NCBI GenBank assembly: GCA_965198565.1
Contig: OZ240665.1
Coordinates: forward strand, 248,001-312,000
DNA from: LMUY01 sp965198565
Lineage (GTDB): Bacteria > Pseudomonadota > Alphaproteobacteria > Acetobacterales > Acetobacteraceae
Direction: 5' to 3'
Length of the DNA: 64,000 bases
Of this stretch, positions 46,386 to 56,400 are shown in pieces; the first letter of the stretch is position 1; each line of letters starts with the position of its first letter. The translations under genes were made by a program, and so were the position numbers. The notes beneath the pieces were generated by a model. The model was not told the origin of the DNA. It searched no databases and saw nothing but the letters and a program-made list of their open reading frames with translations.

Positions 46386-48088
46386 TCGAATGTGGAAATA
46401 GTCTATCACCGCACAGGCCTCAGTTCGCACGATGGAGAACCCGTTGACGAGGTAGCGGGCTCGGACGAGCATGCCGTCCAGAAACATGGCGTGGCAGGGA
46501 GAAACGCGTAGGTCGCGACGGGGCAGTCCCCCGCCCAGTGCGCCAGCCCGGATGAGCACGGGCATGAGATGCGGACGGCCCAGGAGGAATCGCCCGGCGT
46601 AACTGCGGCGGCCGATCCAGCGAACGGTTTCGGCCGCACCCGACGGCGTGACGACCCGGTCGCCAATGGCCAGACGCTCGACAGGTTGTTCCCCGCGGTC
46701 AGTCAGGATGAGGGTGCCGCGGCAGTAGCACGGTGGTCCGTACTCGATGTCGAGTTCCTCGTTGGGCGCCAGTACCACCTCGACTGGCTCGGGTTGTAGC
46801 TGCCTTCCAACGTCAAGGCCGACAGGATTGCCGGCGGGTTGCCGACAATGTTGGCGGGCGCCTCGACTTGCAGCAGACCGGAGCCGGGCGAAGTCGAGCT
46901 CGGCGTATAAACGGCTTCGTAGGTCTTTCCTGTCAGGGCGTTCAGGTTCTTGCCAGGTAGGGCAATGATGTCGCCCGTCTTAAAACCGTAGATCGGGGTG
47001 GTGAACGGCGCGTAGCCGTCAGGCGTCTGCACTTCTCCGGTATCGTCGGCGTTGAACTCGAGCGTTGTCAGCGGCGCCTGGTGCAGAACCAGTTCGCCAT
47101 TTGCATCGCCGAACGTGAATGAGCCGCTGCTGATGGAGAAATCCGGCGTATCGGTGCCGGGTGTCTGGATGGCAACGGACGCGTCGTTGACTGTGATGGT
47201 GCCGTCAGTCAACAAGACGGACTGGCCGGTCATGTAGCCGTCGATGGTCAGGGTGGTTGCAGCCCGCGCAGCGCCGTTGCCGTTGACGTTGATGATGCCC
47301 GGGCCGATGGTGTCGTTCAGGAAAATGGCGGTCGTGGTCTGGCCTGCCGCGCCAGACACGTTGATCGTGCCGCCGTTGCCGAACACCATATTGTGCGAAC
47401 TGGTGGCGAACACGGAGCCCTGAAAGGTCGCAGCCTCGGCATTGTCGGTGTCATCCGAGATGAAGGTGCCGCCGGGTAAGACCGTGATCGTGCCGTTGCT
47501 GATCCACCCGGTCGCCGGACTGGCGGTTTCAACGTCGAAGGTGCTGCCTGCCGCAACGGTGATGTTGGCGTTGTAGGTGGTAAACGGATATGGTCGGTGG
47601 GCTCGACACCATAGGTATCGGCGGGAATCAGCACCCTCTGGATGTAAGCGGGTGTGGTGGCAGTCCCGACATTGATCGTGCCGGCGATCGTGTTGTCCAG
47701 CTAGGAGGAGAGGATCGTGGTCCCAGTCAGATTGATCGTTTCGCCGGTAAGGGTGCTGTTCTCGAGCCACAGCCCGACATCGCCCTGAGTCCCGTCAATA
47801 TTGATGGTCTGCCCCTGCACGGTGTAACCTACGATCGCATTCGGATCGCTTTGCAGGGTGTTTGAGTTTTGCGGTGGGAAAGAAGTCGACCTGCGTATAA
47901 CCACCGTTGATCGGGAAAAGGAACAGCGCGCCCACACGGCTTATGCCGGCGTTGGAACCTGGAATCCCGGCGATGTCGGCCGTGTCGCCGCTCTGGGGAA
48001 AGTTCGCCATCCCGGCCCAATCCGAGGCGTCTTGGTAGCGACCCTCGTCCGGAAGGACGAAACCGCCGATAAAATTGAACACCGTCAA
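46386..48088 (-). pseudogene. 5' part of a decayed Hint-domain surface protein gene
   Basis: Read from a TTG near 48088: TVFNFIGGFVLPDEGRYQDA, then a frameshift near 47880 into GYTVQGQTINIDGTQGDVGL. An in-frame TAG at 47701-47703 follows. Reading continues as LDNTIAGTINVGTATTPAY, then a shift near 47585 into YNANITVAAGSTFDVETAS and a further shift near 46790 into the Hint domain PPCYCRGTLILTDRGEQPVE. The passenger has repeated beta-strand-like Gly/Thr/Asn motifs. With one stop, three shifts and the IS256 insertion it is not expressed as one protein. Related Hint genes are present elsewhere in the window. Confidence 0.75.
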
Positions 48089-48299
48089 TCTTCACCCCCA
48101 CTTCGGTTGCTGTGTGTTTAACGGAGAACGAGCCATGCGCAACAGCAAGGGTAGGGTGTGTGTGGACGGCCCTTTTGGTGCAAGGGATGCGGTGGAAGAA
48201 AACTGATCTGGTTCGGTAGCGTGCGTGTGTCCGGCCTGTTTTGCCCGGCACACGGCCGCTGGCCCAGATGGGTTCCGCGATCCACACCCAAACGCAATG
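48089..48299. other. Non-coding stretch between Hint pseudogene and IS110
   Basis: I see no gene here. It would contain the former promoter of the Hint gene. GGGGGTGAAG precedes the TTG start on the minus strand. Confidence 0.5.
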
Positions 48300-48402
48300 T
48301 CGGCCTCGCAGGCCGGCACCCTACACGGGTTCTGTGGATCGTCGGTCCGACCGATCAGCATCTTTCTCCGTTAGCCCTTAAACCAGCGGCACGACGAGCG
48401 GG

Positions 48403-49407
48403 TCAGGCAGCGTTGGGCTGCCGATACTTCTCCCCGCTCGTCATCATAGCCCACGCAGTGCGGGCTATCTTGTTGGCCAGGGCCACCGCCGCGAGCTTGC
48501 GGGGCTTGCGCGCCAGCAAGGACAGTAGCCATGGCGAGCTCTTGCCCGGCTTGGCATGTTGGATCACCGCCGTGGCGCCGAGCACCAGCAGGCTGCGGAG
48601 GCGCTCGTCGCCCGCCCGACTGATGCCACCGAGCCTCTGTTTGCCGCCGGTTGAGTTCTCCCGCGGCACGAGCCCGATCCATGCTGCGAGGTGTCGCCCG
48701 GATTCGAATTGAGAGGCGTCGACCCTCAATGTCAGCGTCAACGCGGTCATCCAGCCCACACCCGGGATCGTCTCGAGCAGGCGGCTTGCTGGGAGCGCCC
48801 GGTGCTGTGCCTGCAGCTTCGCGTCGGCCTGCGCCAGTTCCGCCTCGACTTGGCCGATCTGACGGCTGAGCAGCGCGAGCGCTTCGATGGCTGGTTTCGG
48901 CAAGCTCCCCTGCGCGGCCGCGATCAGCTCTGCCAGGCCCTTGTCCCCTTTGGCGGCGACCAGGCCGAACTCGGCGGCGTGGCCGCGCAAGGCGTTGACC
49001 AACTGCGTGCGTTGGCGGCTCAGCAGTTCTCGAACCGACAGCAACATCGCGGCGGCCTGCTGCTCGGCGGATTTCACCGGCACCTGCGCCATGCCCGGCC
49101 GCGCCGCCGCTTCGCTGATCGCCTCGGCATCGTTGCGGTCGTTCTTGCTGCGCTTGACGAATGGCTTGACGTATTGCGGCGGGATCAAAGCCACCTCGTG
49201 GCCGAGCGCCTGCAGTGCGCGGCCCCAATGATGGGACGCCCCGCAAGCTTCGAGTGCCACCTTTGTCGGCGGCAGCTTGGCGAACACCTCGAGGAAGGTG
49301 CCTCGCCGCAGATTGCGCCGCAGCACCGGCCGATCCTTCTCGTCCACCCCGTGCACAGTGAAGATGTGCTTGGACGTATCGACACCAACGCGCTTAATCT
49401 GCTCCAT
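48403..49407 (-). CDS. IS110-family transposase
   Basis: DEDD-type recombinase of 334 residues from ATG 49407. The N-terminal RuvC-like domain starts RVGVDTSKHIFTVHGVD (first Asp), with LEACGASHHWGRAL, PQYVKPFVKRSKNDRNDAEA and, after a coiled linker, the C-terminal Transposase_20 domain ETIPGVGWMTALTL...FESGRHLAAWIGLVPRENST, which contains the essential Ser region. The frame is intact. The start at 49407 removes an upstream extension. Confidence 0.95.
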   Translation of the reverse strand: MEQIKRVGVDTSKHIFTVHGVDEKDRPVLRRNLRRGTFLEVFAKLPPTKVALEACGASHHWGRALQALGHEVALIPPQYVKPFVKRSKNDRNDAEAISEAAARPGMAQVPVKSAEQQAAAMLLSVRELLSRQRTQLVNALRGHAAEFGLVAAKGDKGLAELIAAAQGSLPKPAIEALALLSRQIGQVEAELAQADAKLQAQHRALPASRLLETIPGVGWMTALTLTLRVDASQFESGRHLAAWIGLVPRENSTGGKQRLGGISRAGDERLRSLLVLGATAVIQHAKPGKSSPWLLSLLARKPRKLAAVALANKIARTAWAMMTSGEKYRQPNAA

Positions 49408-49465
49408 GGACGGCCCCCTGTTCAGCTGACAGCGAACTTTGGCACTCGATGCCGCGGGGCCGTCC
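49408..49465 (-). ncRNA. Structured 5' non-coding end of IS110, possible bridge RNA part
   Basis: GGACGGCCCC (49408-49417) pairs perfectly with GGGGCCGTCC (49456-49465) across a 38-base loop, directly upstream of the transposase ATG. IS110 elements encode a bridge RNA in one non-coding end. This stem is in the right place for the group with a 5' RNA but could also be a regulatory hairpin. Confidence 0.3.
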
Positions 49466-49580
49466 ACCCCAACGCAATGCGACTTGGCATTGCACCGTCC
49501 TTCGTGCGCCCTGAGGAAGGAACTGGCGGGACGCGGCGCGGCCATGATAACGCGCTCGGGATGCCGCAGGAGCCTTCCCC

Positions 49581-50954
49581 ATGACCACCACCGCGCTGTT
49601 CGGCAGCTACGTCCTGGCCCGGCGGGACGGCGCCCAGGCCGTGCTGCGCGACCACTGGCTGCTGCTGGAAGGCGACCGCATCGCAGCAGTGCAATCGGCA
49701 CAGCCGGTCGCGGACCAGGTGTTCGACGCGCCGGGCCGCTTCGTGCTGCCGGGCTTGCTGAACCTGCACAACCACTGCTTCAGCGAGGCCGTCGCCCGCA
49801 GCCATACCGAGGACGGGAACGGGCGAAAGAACGGCCGGAGCATCGTCTATAGCGTGCTGCTGCCGCTGACCAAGCACGGCACCCTGATCCTATCCGCGGC
49901 GGAGCGGCTGGCCATCGCCCGGCTCGGCATCCTGCAGTTGCTGCGCGGCGGCGCGAGCACGGTGATGGAGCCGTTCCGCAACGGCATCCCGGAAATGTTC
50001 GACGCGGCGGCGGAGCTGGGCATCCGCTTCTACGGTGCGCCCTATCTGTTCTCGACGTCGGACGCGCAGGCCCAGCCGGACGGCACCGTGCGCTACGCCG
50101 GGGACGACGGCGCGGCGGACCTCGCCACCTGGGACCGCTTGCACGCGCAGTGGCAAGGTGCCGCGGAGGGCCGCATCGGGCTGGCGATGAGCCCCCACGC
50201 CACCGACACCTGCGGCCCCGACCTGCTGCGCGCCTGTGCCGCCCGCGCCCGCGCGCTGGGCGTGCCGATCACCACCCATCTGGCGCAGAGCACGCAGGAG
50301 GTGGCGACGATCGGCGCCCGTCATGGCGGCCGCACCCCGGCGGAGTATCTCGACTGGCTCGGCCTGCTGGCGCCGGACCTGCTGGCCGCGCACTGCATCG
50401 CCAGCTCCGACGACGACTTGCGCCTGATGGCCGCGCGGGGCGCCACGGTGCTGAACTGCCCGCGCGTGTTCGCCCGCAGCGGCACGGTGGCGGCGTTCGG
50501 GCGGTTTGCGGCCCGGGGCGTGCGCACGGTGGTGGGCACGGATGGCTACAACATGGACCTGCTGGGCGAGCTCAACGCCGCCTCGATGATCTCGAAAATC
50601 GCCGCCAACGACCCGGCGGTTGCGACCGCGCCCGAGTTGCTCGACGCGGTGACGGCGGTCGCGGCCGACGTGATCCGCCGGCCGGACCTGGGCCGCATCG
50701 CGCCGGGTGCGACCGCAGACCTCACCGTGGTGGACATGACGCACCCGCAGCTCTCCCCGATGGCGGACCCGCGGCGCGGGCTGATCGCGCTGGCCAACCG
50801 GGCCGACATCGCCCAGGTGTTCGTGGACGGGCGCCTGCTGATCGATGCCGGCCGGCTGGTGCATGGCGACGAGCGGGCGATCTGTGCGGCCGGGAGCGCT
50901 GCGATCGAACGGATTTGGGACCTGCCGGACGCGCGGGCGGCCCTGCCCCGATAG
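49581..50954 (+). CDS. Amidohydrolase family protein (TRZ/ATZ/guanine deaminase-like)
   Basis: Metal-dependent hydrolase or deaminase of 457 residues. Metal ligands are visible as LNLHNHCFSE (His63, His65), TTHLAQS (His233), AAHCIAS (His271) and VGTDGYNMD (Asp321), the mononuclear pattern of the chlorohydrolase/cytosine-guanine deaminase branch. AGGAG precedes the ATG. The substrate is unknown and may be a purine-like or aryl amine compound. It follows the IS110 end by about 100 bases. Confidence 0.85.
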   Translation: MTTTALFGSYVLARRDGAQAVLRDHWLLLEGDRIAAVQSAQPVADQVFDAPGRFVLPGLLNLHNHCFSEAVARSHTEDGNGRKNGRSIVYSVLLPLTKHGTLILSAAERLAIARLGILQLLRGGASTVMEPFRNGIPEMFDAAAELGIRFYGAPYLFSTSDAQAQPDGTVRYAGDDGAADLATWDRLHAQWQGAAEGRIGLAMSPHATDTCGPDLLRACAARARALGVPITTHLAQSTQEVATIGARHGGRTPAEYLDWLGLLAPDLLAAHCIASSDDDLRLMAARGATVLNCPRVFARSGTVAAFGRFAARGVRTVVGTDGYNMDLLGELNAASMISKIAANDPAVATAPELLDAVTAVAADVIRRPDLGRIAPGATADLTVVDMTHPQLSPMADPRRGLIALANRADIAQVFVDGRLLIDAGRLVHGDERAICAAGSAAIERIWDLPDARAALPR

Positions 50955-51085
50955 GGGCTCTGTCGATCACCATCAGAACGACCGCGCACATCGGCAGCTT
51001 GCCCAGGACGGGGATTCCCCTTACCTTGTTGCATGAACCAGGTCTACAGCGCATGAGGGCTCGGATGGCGCCTGGTTAGTGCACC

Positions 51086-51478
51086 TTGAACAAAGCTCCT
51101 GATCAACTCCCGAGCGGTGCATTGCCGGCTTTGCGGATCGTCGAGTTCCACCGGACCGTACGCGTTGCGATCCGCGGGGCTTTCACGCTGGGATCCTTCT
51201 ACTTTATCTACCAGGCGGTGGCCGTTCTCGCAGGTCACGTGACAACGGTCCAGATTCAGGCCGCATTAACTATTTTGGCCGATCTTCGTTTTGCGTTTGC
51301 CGTATCGCTGGCTGCTGGTGGAGGAGTTTGGGCGATGGTTGAACGTCGCATACGGCAAAACACGGTTGAACGGTTACACAGCCGGATCAAATTCCTTGAA
51401 ACTTCCCTTGACCCGGCGCGATCATCGTCGCGACTGACATCGAAGGGCCGAACAAATCCGAAGGACAAGTCCGTATGA
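51086..51478 (+). CDS. Small membrane protein, unknown, first of an overlapping pair
   Basis: A 130-residue protein with two predicted membrane helices (TLGSFYFIYQAVAVLAG and ADLRFAFAVSLAAGGGVW) followed by a basic, Ser-rich tail. The start is unsure: the frame opens at TTG 51086 with no clear ribosome binding site. Its stop overlaps the next start (ATGA). Codon use is clearly less GC-rich than that of neighbouring genes, as is the following gene, which suggests acquisition from elsewhere. I do not recognise the family. Confidence 0.6.
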   Translation: MNKAPDQLPSGALPALRIVEFHRTVRVAIRGAFTLGSFYFIYQAVAVLAGHVTTVQIQAALTILADLRFAFAVSLAAGGGVWAMVERRIRQNTVERLHSRIKFLETSLDPARSSSRLTSKGRTNPKDKSV

Positions 51479-52053
51479 CACCGGATGTCGCGCTGAGAGC
51501 GCTCGAAGGAGCGGTCATTTTACTAGTTCTCGGCGCATTCGCTTACGGCCCATGGCAATGGCTGTGGATCGACTGGGCCCGTCAGCGCATGTTTGATCGA
51601 AGGGACGAGATATTCGATCTCGCTCTAAGCGGGAAGATTGATTTTAGCTCGTCAGAGTATCGAGAGATACGCGCCTCGATCAACAGTATGATCCGATTTG
51701 CGCATAGCTTAACCTGGATCCGGCTGTTGTCTCTACGTTTTTTCACCAGGAAAGCGCCTGATCTTAGCCGTGTCGTTAGAGTCCGCGACTCTTTAGAGAA
51801 GGTTAGAGATCCAGAAACACGGGCAGAGCTCAATGCGCTTGTCACTGACATTCAGAAGACGTTGTTGAAACTGGTCGTGCTTCGCGCGCCCCTTTTACTG
51901 GCGACCGCCATCTTGTTCATCCTCCCGCCCGTTGCTTTCGCTGCAGCGTACATCTGGGCGCGTGATGCTTTTCGTTCATCAGCAAACGAGATTGTTGCAC
52001 TCATCGAGCTAGAAGCTCAGACTTTCGATGGTGACTATGCGAGCGTGCGTTAA
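51475..52053 (+). CDS. Membrane protein, unknown, second of an overlapping pair
   Basis: A 192-residue protein with an N-terminal helix (ALEGAVILLVLGAFAYGPW) and a C-terminal one (APLLLATAILFILPPVAFAA), separated by about 100 charged, helical residues (RDEIFDLALSGKIDFSSSEY). Translationally coupled to the preceding gene by ATGA. Both genes are AT-richer than their surroundings. I do not recognise the family; a two-component membrane complex is a reasonable guess from the coupling. Confidence 0.65.
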   Translation: MTPDVALRALEGAVILLVLGAFAYGPWQWLWIDWARQRMFDRRDEIFDLALSGKIDFSSSEYREIRASINSMIRFAHSLTWIRLLSLRFFTRKAPDLSRVVRVRDSLEKVRDPETRAELNALVTDIQKTLLKLVVLRAPLLLATAILFILPPVAFAAAYIWARDAFRSSANEIVALIELEAQTFDGDYASVR

Positions 52054-52413
52054 GCAAGCAAACGTACCGAGCATCAACAGCATCGGACGGCTTAGTCGCG
52101 CTCAGGGGTCGAGGCTCCATGCGAAAGAGCCCGCAAGCTCGTAACCACCGCGCCCGCGTCAAGCCCGGCGGTTAGGTTGAGTTCTGCCCGCCTCAGCAAG
52201 GCGGCGAAGCACCAGGCCGTTGCACGGCAAGGGCAGCAACCGGTTGGGCGGGACGATGGTGGAAGACCACTTGTAGCCTGCGAGACGTGCAGCCGCCAGG
52301 ACGCCGCACAACACATCGCCGGCGCGGGAACTTTCCACCACCGCGGCCCGGCGCGACCGGCAAGCGTGGGCCCCGCCGAGGCTCGGTTGTATATGTCAGC
52401 AAGGAGCTGTGCG
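52054..52413. other. 360-bp region without a supported gene
   Basis: No frame here shows convincing coding signal. It should contain the promoter of the SDR gene. AAGGAG at 52401-52406 is the SDR ribosome binding site. The GC content rises from low to high within it. Confidence 0.5.
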
Positions 52414-53196
52414 ATGGACGTGAGACTGGATGGCCGGGTTGCCTTGATCACGGGCGCAAGCAAAGGGCTGGGCCTTGCCATCGCCCGACGGATGGCGGCG
52501 AGCGGCGCCACCGTGGTGATGCTGGCGCGCCGATTGGACGTGCTGCAGGAGGCGCAACGTGTGGTCGAGGCCATGGCGCCGGGCCGGGCGCACGTCATCG
52601 CCTGCGACGTGTCGCAAGCGGGCGAGGTGACCCGCGCCTATGGCGAGGCCGTGCAGGCCGCCGGGCCGATCGACATCCTGGTCAACAACGCCGGCACGTC
52701 CCAGACCGGGGCGTTTGCCAGCATCACCGACGCGGTGTGGCAGGCCGACCTCGACCTCAAGCTGTTTGCGGCGATCCGCCTGGCCCGGCTGGCCTGGCCG
52801 CAGATGGTGGAGCGCCGCTGGGGCCGCATCATCAACGTGCTCAACGTGGGGGCGAAGGCGCCGCGGGCTGGCAGCGCGCCGACCGCCGTGTCGCGCGCGG
52901 CCGGGATGGCGCTCACCAAGATCCTTGCCGGCGAGGGGGCGCCGCACGGCATCCTGGTGAACTCGCTGCATGTCGGCCTGATCGACAGCGACCAGTGGGT
53001 GCGGCGGCATGCGGCGCAGCAGGTGAACGAGACGTATGAGTCGTTTTTGGCCGCCATGGCAAAATCGATCCCGCTCGGCCGGGTCGGGACGGCAGAGGAG
53101 TTCGCCAACGTCGCGTGCTTTCTCGCCTCCGACCTTGCGGGCTATGTGACCGGAACTGCGATCAACGTGGACGGCAATTTGTCGCCCGTGATGTAG
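52414..53196 (+). CDS. Short-chain dehydrogenase/reductase-like protein with altered active site
   Basis: Rossmann-fold SDR protein of 260 residues from ATG 52414 (AAGGAG 7 bases upstream). The NAD(P) motif is LITGASKGLGLAIARRMA, and VNNAGTSQTGAF and the C-terminal VACFLASDLAGYVTGTAINV are standard. Where the catalytic Ser and YxxxK are expected, it reads NVLNVGAKAPRAGSAPTAVS followed by RAAG. The Tyr and Lys are absent, so ordinary oxidoreductase chemistry is doubtful. Such variants are known in SDR-like proteins of unclear function. Confidence 0.85.
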   Translation: MDVRLDGRVALITGASKGLGLAIARRMAASGATVVMLARRLDVLQEAQRVVEAMAPGRAHVIACDVSQAGEVTRAYGEAVQAAGPIDILVNNAGTSQTGAFASITDAVWQADLDLKLFAAIRLARLAWPQMVERRWGRIINVLNVGAKAPRAGSAPTAVSRAAGMALTKILAGEGAPHGILVNSLHVGLIDSDQWVRRHAAQQVNETYESFLAAMAKSIPLGRVGTAEEFANVACFLASDLAGYVTGTAINVDGNLSPVM

Positions 53197-53290
53197 GGCG
53201 ATGGCGACACGCCGCCGCCCCAAGCGGCGGGGATGGCGGTCAAGCCTTGGACGCAGCCGTTCCAGAAACCCGCCAACCCACTGATGTCCT

Positions 53291-53366
53291 TGGTGCCCCG
53301 TACGGGATTCGAACCCGTGTTACAGCCTTGAAAGGGCCGTGTCCTAGGCCTCTAGACGAACGGGAC
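53291..53366 (-). tRNA. tRNA-Glu (anticodon TTC)
   Basis: On the minus strand: acceptor arms GTCCCGT and ACGGGGC, D-arm TCGTCTAGAGGCCTAGGACA, anticodon loop CCTTTCA with TTC, T-arm ACGGGTTCGAATCCCGT, encoded ACCA. It marks the right edge of the accessory zone. Confidence 0.96.
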
Positions 53367-53404
53367 GCAGACCGGCGCTCATGTGCCCTCGGTAATCCGC
53401 CGGG

Positions 53405-56400
53405 TCAAGCCGCCGAGCGCTCCGCCTCCCCCACCACACCCAACCGACGCCGGATCGCCTCCAGCGCATACCCGCTCTCCACCCGCGGCGCACACGCGCG
53501 CCCACCGCCACCCGCCGACGGATACAGCGCCGCATACTCTCCCGCGTTGTGGAACAGGCCCCGGCTGTCGTCGTCCAGGAACGTCTCCGTCGCCGCGCCC
53601 TCGGCCAGGATCAGGCTGTGCTGCGCCAACTCGATGTGGATGTAGTCCACCCTCCGGCAGCCAACCTCCCGCACCACCGAACGGCCGTTCACCAGCTCGC
53701 CCGCCGGCACCAGCACCCCGTCCAGGAACATCGCGTGCAGCGGCGACACCACCAGGTCCCGCCGCGGCAAGCCCTCGCCCAGCGCGCCCGCCCGGATGCG
53801 CACCGGCAGCAGCGCCGGGTTGCCCGACAGGAACCGCCCGCTATAGCTGCGCCGCCCAATCCAGCGGATCGGCTCGGCCGCGCCCGACGCCGTAATCACC
53901 CGGTCGCCAATCGCCAGCGCCTCCACCGCCACCTCGCCGCGGTCGGTCAGAATGGCGGTGCCGGGGCAGAAACACGGCGTGCCCACCGTCACCGGGCCGG
54001 CCACGATCTCCGCCCCCGTGCCCGCGTCCGGCGACAGCGAGAAGCCGCCCGCCAGCCCGGCGAAGATGAACGAGGCGTTCGCCGTGCCGTTGGTGATCGT
54101 CTCCACCGTGTTGCCGCTCACCACGGACGAGGTCAGGCTCGCCCCGGTGAACGCGATGGCGGTGTCGTCCACCACCGACCCGGCGCTGAACCCGGACATC
54201 ACCGCCAAGTCGCCGAACCCGGCGCTGATCGAGCCCGTCACCAGCAGCTCGGCCGCGGCGTCGAACGTCAGCGAGCCGGACAGCGTGGCCTTGGCCGACT
54301 CCAGGTCCACTTCGCCACCAGCCTGCAGCACCGTATTATACGCCGTTGCATTGCCGCTGATGGTCAGCGTCCCGCCGTTGGACACCGTCGTCCCGCTCGC
54401 CACCGCGCCCTTGAGGAACAGGTCCAGCGCGCCGCCGGACACCACCGTCTCGCTGGTCACCACCGCCGTCGCCGCGCTCACCAGTTGCGTGCCGCCGACC
54501 GTGTCGCCGGTGGCCGCGCCCAGCACCAGCTCGCTGCCGCCCGCCAGGATGGTCGTGTCCACATCGGACCCGGCGATGACCGCCGAGCCGCCGGCATAGA
54601 TCGTGGCGCTCACCAGCGTGCCGCCCACCGCCACCGACACCACGTCCCCGCTGGTGATCTGCGCGTTGGACAGCGACGAGCCCGACGCCACCGTCACGCT
54701 GGTCGGCGCCGGGGGGTTGTAGGCGATCTCTGTCCCGCCGCTGCCGTCGGCCACGGCCGCCAGGAATGGCTGCACCGTGGCGCCGGCAAAGGTGATGGTC
54801 TGCGCCGTTGCGCCGCTGCCGAGCGTCGCCAGAGTGTTGCCACTCGACACCACCGTGCTGAACGGCGACCCGGCGGCAATCTTGGTGAAGTCGATCACGT
54901 CGCCGGCGCCGAAGCCCGACACCACCGCCTGCACGCCGTAGGTGGCGCTCGCCGTGGCCGTCTCCTCCACCATGCCCGGCCCGGAGAAGGTCAGCGCGCC
55001 GATCAGCGACCCTTTGGCCGACTCCAGCAGCACCGTGCCGCCCTCGATCACCGTGTTGAACGACCCGGCGTTCGCGCTGATCGCCAAGGTGCCGCCCGTC
55101 GTCACCAGCGTGCTGCTCGCCAGCGCGCCCTTGAGCAAAAGCTCGACCGTGCCGCCGTTCTCGATGGTCTCGCTGCCGACGAAGGCCAAGCCGCCGCTGA
55201 CCAATTGCGTGCCGGCCACGTCGTCGCCCACCGCGCTGCCGACCACCGTCTCCGAGCCGCCATGCGCGATGATGCTGCCCGCGTCGTAGCCGCTGATGGT
55301 GGCCACGCCGCCGGAAAGGATCTCCGCACCCGCGATCGAACCTTGCGCCGAGACCACCAGCGTGCTGCCGCTGCTGACCACGATGCCGGTGCCCGAGGTG
55401 ACGGTGGTGGAGGTGGGCGTCGTCGTCGCCGCCTGGGGCGCGAACGCCACGCCGCGGATGTTGCTGTCGGGTGCGGCCGAGGTCACGATGGTGAACGCCT
55501 CGTTGGGCGCTGGGCTGGTCGCGGCCAGTGAGTCGGTGATGGTGTAGAGGTAGGTCTGATCGAGGTCGCCGATGGTCTCGTTGGTGGCGTAGAGCGTCAC
55601 CGTGCCGCCCGACGTCACCCCGGTGAGCCCGATCAGCCCCGAGGTGCCGCTGGCGGCCGTGTCGGGAACCAGGTTCAGCCCGAGCGAGAGCGTGTAGTCC
55701 AGCACCCAGGTGCCGCCGATCACGCTCCATTTCTGCAGCCCGCCATCGCCCAGGCCGCCGTTCTTGGGGTTGCCGCCATCGGCCACGTAGAGCGTGGTGG
55801 CGTTGGCGAAGTAGAAGTTCTCCGGGCTGAGACTGACCGAGGTGCCGATCGCGCTGGTGTTCACAGTGTTGGCCTGCGCCGCCGTCAGCGTCACGCTCTC
55901 GCTGATGCCCGGCAGCGCGGTGGCCGAGGCCACCTCGGTCGGCAGGGTGGTGCCGTAGCTGCCGATGTTGGTGCCGGACGTGGTGCTCTGCGTGCTGTCG
56001 CGCGAGACGTCCAGCGTGTCGCCGCCGCTGCCGTTCGGCACCAGCTCGACGGTGCGCGTGTCGGTGCTGGTGTCGATCGCCGTCGCCGAGCTGGCGCCAT
56101 CGACGGCCAGGAACACGCCTTGGGTGGTGCCGCCCTTCACGCCCTGGCCCGACAGGTAGAACGTCGTGCCGTTCACAGTGGCGACGCTGCGTGGATTGTT
56201 GGTGTTGAAAATGGTGTCGATCGCCGTGCTGGTGTCGACCGTGCCGTTGTCGCCGATGTCGGCCACCACCCTGGGCACCACGGTGTCGGGGCCGCCGGGC
56301 ACGCTGGTGGATTGCGCCAGCGCCGTCGTGCCGTAGACCGCCGCGCCGCCCGAGTTGAACGCCGCGGCGTTCACCCCGTAGCCCGCGATCACCAGCGATT

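Larger units (their letters stand above)
48300..49479 (-). mobile_element. IS110-family insertion sequence (approximate ends)
   Basis: The transposase gene plus flanks bounded by a 9-base direct repeat AACGCAATG at 48291-48299 and 49471-49479, itself within the similar contexts TCCACACCCAAACGCAATG and TCCACCCCAACGCAATG. IS110 elements often lack inverted repeats and have short direct repeats at the ends, so these are plausible boundaries but not certain. Confidence 0.5.

Noticed and set aside
42684..49580. Attachment-site repeat of the tRNA-Lys 3' end
   Set aside because: By eye I found no second copy of the T-arm/acceptor sequence in the island, so integration at the tRNA is not supported.
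52092..52598. 168-residue minus-strand frame over the SDR start
   Set aside because: Overlaps the N-terminus of the SDR gene in antisense, with Arg/Ser/Cys-rich shadow composition.
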